In this document: in pieces, positions 41,293 to 50,552 of the stretch
Layout of the letters: every line of letters starts with the position of its first letter
Position numbering within the stretch: the first letter of the stretch is position 1
From: Robertmurraya andreesenii
GTDB taxonomy: Bacteria; Bacillota; Bacilli; Bacillales; Cytobacillaceae
NCBI RefSeq assembly: GCF_030813005.1
Contig: NZ_JAUSTU010000005.1
Location: 62,001-126,000 of the forward strand
DNA length: 64,000 nt
Direction of reading: 5' to 3'
Made by a program: the position numbers and the translations under genes
Notes under the pieces: generated by a model
Told to the model about the DNA's origin: nothing
Database searches by the model: none
Seen by the model: the letters and a program-made list of their open reading frames with translations, nothing else

Positions 41293-41356
41293 TGTTTTCA
41301 CCTCTTAAATTAATAATTGGGATTAAAAGCTCTGACTTCTATTTAAAAGCTATCGC

Positions 41357-42463
41357 TTATCCTTGCAATTTCATTTGCTTAAAATTGTCCTGAAGCTGCT
41401 CGAGTCTTCTTGTACCTTCTTCTCTTAGGCGCTTGTTTTCCTCTTCGATGGACTTCGTCTCTTGCATTCCCTTCACAATAATGTTCCAAGATTCTTCGAT
41501 CGTTTCTATCTTAATGCTTGGACCACCTGCGAGTCTCGCAATATCCACACTTTGCTGAGAAATATTTTGCGCATTACGGAGGAGCATTTCATTTGTTCGT
41601 CGATCAAGCTCACTCATCGAGTCAGCGACAAGTTTTTGTCTTTTTGCAGCAACAGCCTGAATCAACCCGTTCTTAAAGATCGGAATCGTCGTCACAAAAG
41701 CGGAATTAATTTTGCCAATCAGCTTCGTATTCCCTCTTTGGAGCAACCTAATTTGGGGAGCTGTTTGCAAAGCAACCATTTTAGCCATTTCTAAGTCATA
41801 AACTCTTTGCTCCAGTAGCTCAATCGCATTCCTTAATGTATCGAGCTGCATGGAGGCCATTTGATCGCCTGAGGCCGCACGTGCTTCGAGCTGTGGTAGC
41901 TGATTATTCTTTAATTCCTCGACCTTCATCTCACCAGCAACCACATATTTCTCCAAGGTTAAATAGTACTGGTAGTTTTGCTCATACATCTGCTCGAGCA
42001 TTTGGGTTGAGCCAACCATTTCATTTTGGTATTTCGATATTTCGACATAAATTTTGTCAATTTCTCCACCCATTGTTTGGTATTTCCCAAACAGCTTTTC
42101 AATGACCTTTTCGCCCCGTTTAAACAGCTTTCCAAAAAGCCCACCAGAGGTTTGTTCAAAGTCCTTTTTGTCAAACTTGTCCATGATCCGTCCAAGCTGC
42201 TTCAAAAGTTCTCCGGAGTCCTCCAGTTTGGTTGCTCTCATATTGCTCAAAATTTGGTCCGAGAACCTCGAAATTTGCACGGCAGGCTCCTTTCCAAATT
42301 CCAAGATCTGAATTTGATCTCGTTCATCAATGGAACGAGCAAGCTGCTGTACCTCGGGTTCATTGCGGAGGGCAAGCTTAATTTCGGAAACCTTCGTTTC
42401 AGATAACTTATCTTCTGGAACCTTCGTTAATAAATCAACAGATGTATTTTGAACTTGATTCAT
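41357..42463 (-). CDS. yceH: Toxic anion resistance protein (TelA family)
   Basis: 368 residues, almost entirely helical with extended coiled-coil character. Conserved stretches: LGRIMDKFDKKDFEQTSGG, QYYLTLEKYVVAGEMK and RLLQRGNTKLIGKINSAFVTTIPIFKNGL, typical of TelA/KlaA proteins. Linked with tellurite and envelope-stress resistance; the mechanism is unknown. ATG at 42463 with AGGAG 9 bases upstream, 4 bases after the yceG stop. Confidence 0.93.
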   Translation of the reverse strand: MNQVQNTSVDLLTKVPEDKLSETKVSEIKLALRNEPEVQQLARSIDERDQIQILEFGKEPAVQISRFSDQILSNMRATKLEDSGELLKQLGRIMDKFDKKDFEQTSGGLFGKLFKRGEKVIEKLFGKYQTMGGEIDKIYVEISKYQNEMVGSTQMLEQMYEQNYQYYLTLEKYVVAGEMKVEELKNNQLPQLEARAASGDQMASMQLDTLRNAIELLEQRVYDLEMAKMVALQTAPQIRLLQRGNTKLIGKINSAFVTTIPIFKNGLIQAVAAKRQKLVADSMSELDRRTNEMLLRNAQNISQQSVDIARLAGGPSIKIETIEESWNIIVKGMQETKSIEEENKRLREEGTRRLEQLQDNFKQMKLQG

Positions 42464-42467
42464 CACA

Positions 42468-44111
42468 TCAATCTCCTCTCAAATTTTTGAAAAAACCTTG
42501 CCGAAGGATTCTCTTCATTATCGATGGCTCACGGAATTCTAGGTCAAAGACCACATCCTCAAGCCAATGGATATCATATAGATGTTCATCCACAAAATTT
42601 TCAATATCATTATGTCCTGGAGGATTATACATAATAATGTCGATCCCAAATTGATTAAGCAGCAAGAGAAGTGCTGCATCGGTTCGGGTCATCGTTCCAT
42701 TAAGTTCATTATTATAGAGGACAAGCTTTGGAACCGCTTGAGAGTAATCAAAGCGCTGCAGAAGCTTCAGTATATTTAGAGGAATCTGCATGCCTTGGGT
42801 AAATAAATATACTTTGATTTCATCCTCTGATTCATTATAAATTGGTTTCAGTGCCGGCCTTGCGCAAATATTTCTTATGGCGCCCGCAATCCCTTTTTGC
42901 AATCCTGTAGGCAGGTGGGCATACCTCCAATAGTTGCTTACAAGCATCTTCTCTGGCACTAATAATCCATCTCTACCAAGAGCATCTCGATAATGAAACC
43001 GAAAATCATTATTGACAGAGCTAGAAAATGGGAATTGCTTAATGAGCAAGCTATCCTCACTTTCAGAAATGGCATGCAGGCGATCCCAGTATTCCTTACG
43101 ATTGCGGCTGACCCCTTGAATCTTCGCAAAAACCGTAGGTATCTTGACAACTCCATTTTGAACCTCAAAATCTGGACGGATCATGGCGATTTCCTTCGCA
43201 ATAAGAAAGAGCTCGTCATAGGTTGTTTTCAAGGTGATGGAACTTGGGGTATAATCCCTCAGCTGCCATGGCTTGTAGAGCCCTGAGCCTTCATGATTTA
43301 GAATCGTTTCAATTTCCCTTGAGGCCCGGTAAGCCACCGTAGACTTTCTGCTTCTCTTCTCTAAAGGAAACGGTTCAGGCTCCTTCAATTCTGGATAAGA
43401 ATGAACGAATGTGAGATTACAATCCGGGTCGTATTCTGACAGAATATCTTGGCCGTTTGGACTGAATACAACGAGATCACACCCAATTTTTAAGAGATAA
43501 TAGATAAAATAAAAATTACTCTTCTTAAAATTTCCGTACCACAGAAACTTTGGGAGGCCGCGTTCAATTTCAAGGGAATCGAGCTCTGGCTCGAGATGAT
43601 TAAAGGACCATTTTACAATATCAACGAGAACCCGTCTCAACTCCTGGCTTTTTAATCCTTGAGGCTCTTTTTCCGAAAAAAGCTTGATCGTATCGATCAT
43701 AGCTTCCCTTAACTTACGGTGGAGAGCCGGAATCGAGGATTTCAAAACGAGCTGTTCACCATCTAAAAAAGCAACAAAGCGATTAATCGACAGGTTCTGT
43801 TCTTGATTGATATTCAGCACCTTTTGAATGGATTGGAAATGCTGGTTCTCAATTCTCTTATCAAGGCTATCCTGGCTCAAAAGGGTAAATACACGATTTT
43901 CTCCGTGTATATAATCAAATAATTGGTTATAATATTCATCCTCATCAATTGAAATCCCTAAAAAGCGAGCAACTACCTGACCAATATGTAGGGTACCATT
44001 TTCAAGTTGATATTGAGGTCTCTCTTTGGTAGGTTTGTTTAGCATCTGAAACCAGGTCTCTAATGATAATGGTAAAATATGTGAAATTAAAGAATGATAA
44101 GATGGGTTCAT
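42468..44111 (-). CDS. yceG: YceG family protein of Ter loci
   Basis: 547 residues, close in length to B. subtilis YceG. Soluble, no obvious catalytic motif I can name. Stretches such as FLWYGNFKKSNFYFIYYLLKIGCDLVVFSP and RFDYSQAVPKLVLYNNELNGTMTRTDAALLLLLNQFGIDIIMYNPPGHNDIE suggest tandem Rossmann-like folds. Always linked to TelA. ATG at 44111 has AAGGG 7 bases upstream; an earlier ATG at 44153 lacks a site. First gene of the second half of the Ter locus. Confidence 0.85.
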   Translation of the reverse strand: MNPSYHSLISHILPLSLETWFQMLNKPTKERPQYQLENGTLHIGQVVARFLGISIDEDEYYNQLFDYIHGENRVFTLLSQDSLDKRIENQHFQSIQKVLNINQEQNLSINRFVAFLDGEQLVLKSSIPALHRKLREAMIDTIKLFSEKEPQGLKSQELRRVLVDIVKWSFNHLEPELDSLEIERGLPKFLWYGNFKKSNFYFIYYLLKIGCDLVVFSPNGQDILSEYDPDCNLTFVHSYPELKEPEPFPLEKRSRKSTVAYRASREIETILNHEGSGLYKPWQLRDYTPSSITLKTTYDELFLIAKEIAMIRPDFEVQNGVVKIPTVFAKIQGVSRNRKEYWDRLHAISESEDSLLIKQFPFSSSVNNDFRFHYRDALGRDGLLVPEKMLVSNYWRYAHLPTGLQKGIAGAIRNICARPALKPIYNESEDEIKVYLFTQGMQIPLNILKLLQRFDYSQAVPKLVLYNNELNGTMTRTDAALLLLLNQFGIDIIMYNPPGHNDIENFVDEHLYDIHWLEDVVFDLEFREPSIMKRILRQGFFKNLRGD

Positions 44112-44368
44112 AAAATCCCTTCCCTTTTTCAACGCTAAACTATTCATTTTCATATATTTAAGTAAATTCTATTTCCATCATATCATAGGAATATCTCTTT
44201 TTCTAAGGATGCCGATATTTCTTTTACGAGAAAAAGTGAAAAAGGTTTCATTATCTTTTCTTTTGAAAGGACAATATCCATACGTCACCTATTCTCCAGA
44301 AGCCGCATATGCTATAGGACAGTTGAATCGTAGTCAATTGAAATACTTCTCATGGAAGGGTGAAAGCA

Positions 44369-44620
44369 ATGCGGATGCTATATCGTATGAAAGCAGCAAG
44401 GATTCCGCAGGAGGATATGGCCATAGTTGAAGATATTTTGTTCTCTCCTGTCTTCATCTATTTAGACCTTTTCTTCTTGTCCCTTATTTTTTCATACATG
44501 CTCTACCCATTACACAATTCCTTCGCTTTTGCAACCCTTATGTTTATTGGTTTCGGGTTCCTGTGGTCAGGTATATTCAAAAGTTTAAGCTCGGGGAGGA
44601 AAGAGTGTCTCAAGGAGTAG
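44369..44620 (+). CDS. Small membrane protein on the opposite strand inside the Ter locus, 83 aa
   Basis: ATG at 44369 follows GGAAGGGTGAAAGCA. Polar N-terminus (RMKAARIPQEDMAIVEDI) then two hydrophobic segments (about 28-47 and 50-72). It runs against the Ter genes and its 3' end overlaps the HAD gene by 11 bases. The family was not recognised. Good ribosome-binding site and membrane pattern favour a real gene, but conservation was not testable here. Confidence 0.5.
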   Translation: MRMLYRMKAARIPQEDMAIVEDILFSPVFIYLDLFFLSLIFSYMLYPLHNSFAFATLMFIGFGFLWSGIFKSLSSGRKECLKE

Positions 44621-45416
44621 ATGCTAATTGTATTTTCTCGATTAGCTTCAATATTGAATTTAGAAGCATTTCTCCCCCTTTTACACCCTCCTCCTTAATA
44701 ACCTGATAATGCTCCTTTAATGGTTTTTGAGCCAACTCTCCATGACCAAGGACGAATGGGTACTGGCAAATCCTTAGAAAATCATCATCAAAGCTTGAAT
44801 CACCAGCTCCGATCAGAGTCGATATTCCCTCCCTCTCTTGAATGAATCGAACGGCCTCCCCCTTCGAAATGGATAGAGGCATCAGGTAGAACTTATTTCC
44901 TTGATAGGACACCCTCCAACCTTTCTCTGCTAGAAAGCAAGCAATCTCTTGCACCAATTGAGAGGAGATTCGATCAGATAAATAATAATACACAAAAAGC
45001 TGCTCCACTGTTCTCATCTCACCGGGAATGTAAAAATTATCTTTCATTTGTTCGATTATTTCCCCTAAATGCATGGAGGAATTTGTTATGTCTTTGGATA
45101 TTTTGTTCTTCCAATCTACGAGCGGCATCCCCTCGTACAAAATATTTGCTCCATTACTTGTAACTGCATACTTTTGTAAGGTATTAGGTAGGAGAACTCT
45201 TCGATATTGCTCGTAGGATCTTGTTGTAACAGGGACAAACAAGAGTTTGCTAGAAATTCTTTGAAGATAGGCCAATGATCCCGCTGACATGAAAGAAACC
45301 TTTTGATCCAGCTTTTGTTCAACGGTCACTAGCTCTATATCCTCTTCTACACCATAATCAGATAGGGCACGATTGGAGTAGATTAGGGTCCGATCAAGGT
45401 CTGATGCGAACATCAT
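44610..45416 (-). CDS. HAD-family hydrolase of the Ter biosynthetic module
   Basis: 268 residues. HAD motif I is ASDLDRTL (Asp 6 and 8), motif II T in VPVTTRS, motif IV GAGDSSFDDDFL. A Cof-type cap domain sits in the middle. Presumed phosphatase acting on a phosphorylated intermediate of the Ter-linked pathway. Start overlaps the upstream StiP-like gene stop by one base, so expression is coupled. Confidence 0.88.
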   Translation of the reverse strand: MMFASDLDRTLIYSNRALSDYGVEEDIELVTVEQKLDQKVSFMSAGSLAYLQRISSKLLFVPVTTRSYEQYRRVLLPNTLQKYAVTSNGANILYEGMPLVDWKNKISKDITNSSMHLGEIIEQMKDNFYIPGEMRTVEQLFVYYYLSDRISSQLVQEIACFLAEKGWRVSYQGNKFYLMPLSISKGEAVRFIQEREGISTLIGAGDSSFDDDFLRICQYPFVLGHGELAQKPLKEHYQVIKEEGVKGGEMLLNSILKLIEKIQLASTP

Positions 45417-46507
45417 TAGACATCACCAACATTCTTGATCAATCCACAGCAAGTATATTCCATGTCCGGATACGCTAAAATTTCGATGTTTTTCTCCTCA
45501 CAAAGCATGAGGATATGCTTAAGATAGGGACTGTCCATATCCTTTATTAGAACCTTCCACGGAACACGTCGAAGAAGGACCCTCGTCGTCTCCCCAACTC
45601 CAGGCTTCACAAGATTGATATCATTTATTTGAAAATCAGCCATCATCCGCTTCACCGTTTCAAGTCCAGAAAAAGATGCATCCTCCCCAGTTTTAGGTAT
45701 TGCTTCTTCCTCAATTCGAACAAACTCACCAGCAATAATATCCAAGAATTCATTGGATAAATCAGAGCTCTCCAGCTCACGATAGTATTTTGCACCGTGG
45801 AAATCATCCGGACCAATATAAGACTGGTTGAGGACGGTTCTGCTCACTAGCCCTGATACAGTTGAGTTTAGGCAAGCACTGGGAATGATAAAATCATCGC
45901 GGGTACCATAAAGGGTTGTGCAATGACCAGGGTCAGCCAATACGGCTAATGTATCATCCAACTCCACACCGTATTGCTCTTGGATATCCCGTACAGATTT
46001 AGTAAGCTCGATCGAAATAGCTCCCTTTCCGGTCCACCCATCAATGAATTGAATTTTTCCTTCTGGATGATGAGCTAGGATGTACTTGATCGCATTATAG
46101 TCCAATCCCCTGCCTCTAATGATTGAAACACTATAATGGGGGAGAGATATTCCATATTTCCAGTGAAGATATCTGCGAATCAGGATTCCAATCGGGGTAC
46201 CGGCCCGGGCTAATGATACAAGAACCGTCTCCTTCCCCTTATTCCGATAAATCTGTTCTGCCACAACGCCAACATAATAGGCGACCGTTTTCTTGTAATC
46301 ATGAAGGGTTTGATAAAAAAGCTCGATGTACTCCTGTGGTGGATGGTACTCTATCGGAAGACTTTCACTATAATGTTCACCGGATTGTATCCTTTTTTCC
46401 CTTGATTCCGCCGAACCTTCTAATTGGACATGACTCAAATCCTTGAGTAAAAACTTCACATCCTCCTCCGAATAGGAACCTATTTTCGTATAAAGGTCAG
46501 TGCTCAT
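45416..46507 (-). CDS. StiP/PRTase-like protein with C-terminal PELOTA-like domain
   Basis: 363 residues. The N-terminal two-thirds match the family annotated as cysteine protease StiP but predicted to be a phosphoribosyltransferase (VSLARAGTPIGILIRRYL, FIDGWTGKGAISIELTKS as PRPP loop). The last 90 residues (INDINLVKPGVGETTRVLLRRVPWKVLI) fit the PELOTA RNA-binding domain. Comparative genomics of Ter loci (Anantharaman, Iyer and Aravind) predicts a role in making a nucleoside-like metabolite. The protease label is doubtful. Confidence 0.82.
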   Translation of the reverse strand: MSTDLYTKIGSYSEEDVKFLLKDLSHVQLEGSAESREKRIQSGEHYSESLPIEYHPPQEYIELFYQTLHDYKKTVAYYVGVVAEQIYRNKGKETVLVSLARAGTPIGILIRRYLHWKYGISLPHYSVSIIRGRGLDYNAIKYILAHHPEGKIQFIDGWTGKGAISIELTKSVRDIQEQYGVELDDTLAVLADPGHCTTLYGTRDDFIIPSACLNSTVSGLVSRTVLNQSYIGPDDFHGAKYYRELESSDLSNEFLDIIAGEFVRIEEEAIPKTGEDASFSGLETVKRMMADFQINDINLVKPGVGETTRVLLRRVPWKVLIKDMDSPYLKHILMLCEEKNIEILAYPDMEYTCCGLIKNVGDV

Positions 46508-46526
46508 ATGACATATCTACCTCCTT

Positions 46527-47849
46527 TTACTCTATGTAAACCACTCTTATGTTTGGAATATAGGTTCTTTTTAACTGTTCTAGCATCCCTTGTATTTGCG
46601 ATTTATCAACTCTTTTTTCAAAAAAAATAAAAATATCATCGTACTGATTTTCGGAGATATTATAAAGGTAATGCTGGATAGACGGATCCTCTGGATTCAA
46701 AAAGGAAAAACGATTTTTTGCCCCATACTTCTCTCTTTGAGTAGGAAAGATCGGACTTCTTGTCGTAGAGTGATAGAATACATTTTCCCCCATGTAAGAC
46801 GACACTTTCATTGGGATATACATAAATTCCCCTGCCCCCAGCACGAGAGATCTTTTTCCAGTCCTCAAACCTGCAAGATCCTCCCCTACCTTTTTCATCC
46901 AGTTGGTTGCCTCCTCGTTCTCCTTTGAGGTTAATCCAAACCTCCCTGTATAACGGGTGTACCCCCCTTTTGCACTACTCCCTATCTTGATGAGGTCGGG
47001 ATTTTCAATACGATGAAAAGAGACATGCTGGGAGAATTCAGGAATCGACTCCTGAATAACCTGTTCATCCATATCAATGCCACCTATCTCAGTAGCGGTC
47101 CCTTTCACTAAGCTCACAGTATGAATCGTTATCCCTAATTCCTGTTCAAGCTCCTTAAAACGCTTCTCATTCTCATGAGAACGCCAATCGAGGATCGAGA
47201 CGACTGTATAAGTCTTCCGTGGAAATTTCTCATGTAGAGCACGGATAATATTTAGAGCCGTCTTCCCCGTTGTAATCTCATCATCAACTAAAATTATTTC
47301 CCTATTGCTTTCCAAGAGCTCTTTTTCTACATAGACACGGTGGGAGGTTGCATGGGAATGCTCCTCTTCAAAGGTGATGGTTGGCTCTACCCCTTCAAAC
47401 CATTCCCTCGTTGTATGAAAAAAATCAGCCTTTCGAAAGGCCTCAAAGAAAGCATGACCAAGAGCCGTCGCCGTTTCAGCGAATCCGATCACAATTGGAC
47501 AATGCTGTTCTTCTATAAAAGCCTCCATATACCCTTTGGTATGGTTCTTAAAGCTTGATATAAGGCGATCAGAGTCTCGAGGTGGTGTAGCTTTGACCAC
47601 TTCCATATATCTGGCTGCTAAAAGAAAACCGACTTGCATCCCTACAATGGGCTTAATTGGCAAATGCTTGCCAAGAACCTTACTAACGAAGAGAAAAGAC
47701 CTTTTCTTATTCACTCTAGCCGCCATCAAAAATAAATCCTCTAATGGAATCTCATACGGATTTTGTTGAATTGTAATTTCAACCTTGAGTCCATCCAAAA
47801 TGTTATACGTAAACATTCTGTTTAAGCAGGTCGATGTATGTGTATTCAT
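46527..47849 (-). CDS. Phosphoribosyltransferase with TRSP domain
   Basis: 440 residues. PRPP-binding motif EIILVDDEITTGKTALNII at about 188-206 in a type-I PRTase fold; the C-terminal TRSP domain is recognisable by HSTTRSPIFP and the preceding RSLVLGAGEFMYIPM. Part of the Ter biosynthetic module. The ATG at 47849 has GGGGTG 8 bases upstream and overlaps the aldolase gene by 47 bases; an ATG at 47816 is a possible shorter start without a clear site. Confidence 0.86.
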   Translation of the reverse strand: MNTHTSTCLNRMFTYNILDGLKVEITIQQNPYEIPLEDLFLMAARVNKKRSFLFVSKVLGKHLPIKPIVGMQVGFLLAARYMEVVKATPPRDSDRLISSFKNHTKGYMEAFIEEQHCPIVIGFAETATALGHAFFEAFRKADFFHTTREWFEGVEPTITFEEEHSHATSHRVYVEKELLESNREIILVDDEITTGKTALNIIRALHEKFPRKTYTVVSILDWRSHENEKRFKELEQELGITIHTVSLVKGTATEIGGIDMDEQVIQESIPEFSQHVSFHRIENPDLIKIGSSAKGGYTRYTGRFGLTSKENEEATNWMKKVGEDLAGLRTGKRSLVLGAGEFMYIPMKVSSYMGENVFYHSTTRSPIFPTQREKYGAKNRFSFLNPEDPSIQHYLYNISENQYDDIFIFFEKRVDKSQIQGMLEQLKRTYIPNIRVVYIE

Positions 47850-48990
47850 TGCGAAGCACCCCGTAAGTTACTGATTTCAGCATCATTTTCTGCGCCCAAT
47901 AGAGATGGGGCTTTAGTTCATTCATTTTATTGGAAAACGTGCTCTTCAGCACCCCAATTTCCCCATTGCTTTCTGTAATAATATGTAAAGCATCGTGATA
48001 TTCCTCATAAGAAACTGCATTGAGGGCTTGAACCGCTTGAATATGGGTCGGGTGAATAATCGTTTTTCCGACGATACCGTTGGCAATATCCATTAAAATT
48101 TCTCGAATAAACCCATCCATATGATTTCCGATTAGTTGCTGGCGGACTTTGACCCCTTCCTCTCCATATTTTTCAATAAAGGGGGTTTGTCGAATTTGTG
48201 GCTTTAAGACTCTCTCCGCTGAAGAAAAATACTCCCAGACAGGGCCAGAAACAACATATGGACTATCTAAACGAACGAACATATTAATAATATCAGCAAT
48301 ACAATCGCGAATGACGGCAATCTCATAGACCGTCGTATCCGGACTCCGGCGGATCCCAAAGAGGCCCGAAAAATCCGTTGCTCCAATTCGAACGTTTAGG
48401 ATTATTTCCTGATAGCGATCCAGCAACTGTTTAATTTCGAAAAGCTCCTGAATTCTTGTTTCCTGGTAGATGATTTCCTTTGATTCAAGGATCGGTAGCG
48501 CATATAGTGGGTTTTTTAGGGATTTCTTGTTGGCGATTGCCTCTAGAATGGGTTCACCATTTTCCTTTCGAAATTTCGGAATCACAATTCCTGTAAGAAT
48601 CGACAAGCGTTCGCCCAATCTTTCACTTAAACTGACGAGCTGCTGCAAGCTTCTAATCCTAATAAAGATAAGGGGTAGCTCGTCCAAGTCAATAAACCCT
48701 TTTTCTAGTCCTTCATAGAGGGAGCTTAATTCCTTGATTAGCATATTCTCAGCCTTTTCGACCTCGTTATCGCCAATAGCATCCTCTAGACAAATAACCA
48801 GCGAGGTTAAGCCCGCATGCTTCTTCGTGAGGATATCTTGATGAATATTCTTCTTTGTAGCTGGCATATATAATGTTCCACCCAAGCCATAGGCAAGAAC
48901 TTCTCTTGGAGAATGCTTGCTAAACCGAGACGGTGGCTTAAAAAAATATTTCTTGATTTCATCGTCATAAAGATTTGAAAATAATCGCAT
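47803..48990 (-). CDS. HpcH/HpaI aldolase (CitE-like) of the Ter biosynthetic module
   Basis: 395 residues. TIM-barrel CitE-like segments: LYMPATKKNIHQDIL, SLVICLEDAIGDNEV with the metal-binding Glu and Asp, IRIGATDFSGLFGIRR and GKTIIHPTHIQAVQAL. Expected to make or cleave a C-C bond in the predicted Ter-linked metabolite pathway. Its 47-base overlap with the next gene suggests translational coupling. A terminator hairpin separates it from terC. Confidence 0.88.
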   Translation of the reverse strand: MRLFSNLYDDEIKKYFFKPPSRFSKHSPREVLAYGLGGTLYMPATKKNIHQDILTKKHAGLTSLVICLEDAIGDNEVEKAENMLIKELSSLYEGLEKGFIDLDELPLIFIRIRSLQQLVSLSERLGERLSILTGIVIPKFRKENGEPILEAIANKKSLKNPLYALPILESKEIIYQETRIQELFEIKQLLDRYQEIILNVRIGATDFSGLFGIRRSPDTTVYEIAVIRDCIADIINMFVRLDSPYVVSGPVWEYFSSAERVLKPQIRQTPFIEKYGEEGVKVRQQLIGNHMDGFIREILMDIANGIVGKTIIHPTHIQAVQALNAVSYEEYHDALHIITESNGEIGVLKSTFSNKMNELKPHLYWAQKMMLKSVTYGVLRNEYTYIDLLKQNVYV

Positions 48991-49019
48991 GCTTACTTCT
49001 CCCCGTATCCTTTCATGAT

Positions 49020-49056
49020 AAAAAGAAAGGGAGCGGACTGTCGTCTGTTCCCTTTC
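49020..49056 (-). terminator. Internal terminator between terC and the biosynthetic genes
   Basis: On the minus strand GAAAGGGA pairs with TCCCTTTC across a 16-base loop and is followed by TTTTTATC. It lies 25 bases past the terC stop and just ahead of the aldolase ribosome-binding site, so it would act as a partial terminator or attenuator within the locus. Confidence 0.65.
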
Positions 49057-49080
49057 CTCGATTCTTTTCCTATAAAAATA

Positions 49081-49854
49081 TTAACCTTGTATTTGAGAAG
49101 CCTTTTTCTTATTTCTAAAGTGCACAATAAAGGTCGCTGCAAATGCAACAAGTAAAATAATGAAGAAGTAAATATGGTCAATCTCAATATGAGCCACACC
49201 TAAGAGCATCTTCACAGAAATAATCAGGATCAAGATGTAAGCAGTTGTTTCGATTTCTGGAACGCGATCAATAAGTTTAAGGAATATTCCCGCAACTCCT
49301 CGCATCATAAGGACCCCTAGCATACCACCTAACAATAGCACCCATACCTCATTACTAATTCCAAAAGCAGCAAGAACACTATCAACAGAGAACGCAATAT
49401 CCATTAACTCAACAGCAGCGACAGTTCCCCAGAAAGTCCCAAACAAACGAATTAACAGACCGCCTTTATTAATTCCTTCTGCTTCGTCATCGCTCTCTTC
49501 GTTTTCTTTCCTTTTATCAATAAAATATTTAATCGCTAACCATGCTAAGTAGCCGGCACCTAAAATTTTTATCCACCAAAATTCAATTAAATAAACACCG
49601 ACTCCGATTGCCAAAAAGCGGAAAACATATGCACCCAATAATCCATAAAACAGGGCCTTTTTTCGTTGCTTGTCAGGCAAGTGCTTGACCATTACTGCTA
49701 GTACGAGTGCATTGTCAGCAGATAATAGACCTTCCATAATGATGAGGGTTCCAATTAATCCCCAAGCAACGGGATTTGTGAAAACATGCTCTACCCACAT
49801 CTGCCAGTCGAAAAATAGAGCATAAGTATCTAATATTCCTTGAATGATTGACAT
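49081..49854 (-). CDS. yceF: TerC family membrane protein
   Basis: 257 residues with seven to eight membrane segments. Conserved acidic motifs: MEGLLSADNALVLAVMV in helix 2 and VELMDIAFSVDSVLAAF in helix 5, each with Asp in the membrane. B. subtilis TerC proteins (YceF/MeeF and YkoY/MeeY) are implicated in manganese delivery to secreted enzymes. ATG at 49854 has GGAGG 10 bases upstream. Confidence 0.93.
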   Translation of the reverse strand: MSIIQGILDTYALFFDWQMWVEHVFTNPVAWGLIGTLIIMEGLLSADNALVLAVMVKHLPDKQRKKALFYGLLGAYVFRFLAIGVGVYLIEFWWIKILGAGYLAWLAIKYFIDKRKENEESDDEAEGINKGGLLIRLFGTFWGTVAAVELMDIAFSVDSVLAAFGISNEVWVLLLGGMLGVLMMRGVAGIFLKLIDRVPEIETTAYILILIISVKMLLGVAHIEIDHIYFFIILLVAFAATFIVHFRNKKKASQIQG

Positions 49855-49898
49855 TAATGCAGTTCCTCCCACGTTCCATGCGAAATCTATTTTTAGAA

Positions 49899-49918
49899 GG
49901 CTCGGGCGAAACCGAGCC
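49899..49918 (-). other. Intercistronic hairpin between terD and terC
   Basis: A 7-bp GC-rich stem GGCTCGG / CCGAGCC lies between the first terD and terC. No T-run follows (TTCTAAAAAT), so it may protect or process the mRNA rather than end it. Confidence 0.5.
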
Positions 49919-49937
49919 CATTACCAATTAAGCTTAA

Positions 49938-50519
49938 TTAACCAACCTGTAGACCAAAATCAGTTGCAAGTGCTGCAAGTCCACCTTGATAGCCACTGCC
50001 AATTGCGCTGAACTTCCATTCTGCATTATGGCGGTATAGCTCACCGACAACTAGGGCAGTCTCAATGGAGAAATCCTCACCTAAATCATATCGAATTAGT
50101 TCCTCATTTGTATCACCGTTCATGACTCTTACATAAGCATTAGAAACCTGACCGAAATTTTGGCTTCTCGCTTCGGCATCGTGAATCGTAATTGTGAAGG
50201 TTATACGCTGAACATTAGCAGGTACTCCTGCAAGATTAATCTTGAGCTGTTCGTCGTCCCCTTCACCTTCTCCTGTACGATTATCGCCAGTATGTACAAC
50301 AGAACCATTTCCACCAGTTGTATTATTGTAGAAAATAAAATCACTTTCGGAACCAACCTTTCCATTTTCACCTAGCAAGAAAACGGAGGAATCGAGGTCG
50401 AAATCATGACCTCCATCATACTTGTTTGTATCCCATCCTAAGCCAACTACCACATTTGTTAAACCTGGGTTGGTTTTTGTTAAATCTACCTTTTGTCCTT
50501 TTGATAAACTTATTGCCAT
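49938..50519 (-). CDS. TerD family protein (YceD/YceE-like)
   Basis: 193 residues: LSKGQKVDLTKTNPGLTNVV, DFDLDSSVFLLGENGK and GDNRTGEGEGDDEQL with the Ca-binding acidic residues, ending ALATDFGLQVG. First gene of the Ter locus, directly under the ECF-type promoter at 50553-50578. ATG at 50519 with GGAGGTATGGAAA upstream; five codons more upstream would put that site inside the gene. Confidence 0.94.
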   Translation of the reverse strand: MAISLSKGQKVDLTKTNPGLTNVVVGLGWDTNKYDGGHDFDLDSSVFLLGENGKVGSESDFIFYNNTTGGNGSVVHTGDNRTGEGEGDDEQLKINLAGVPANVQRITFTITIHDAEARSQNFGQVSNAYVRVMNGDTNEELIRYDLGEDFSIETALVVGELYRHNAEWKFSAIGSGYQGGLAALATDFGLQVG

Positions 50520-50552
50520 TTTCCATACCTCCATTTATTTTTCTTTTTACTT

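Noticed and set aside
44209..44430. 73-codon plus-strand frame upstream of the small membrane gene
   Set aside because: No ribosome-binding site and overlaps the better-supported frame at 44369-44620.
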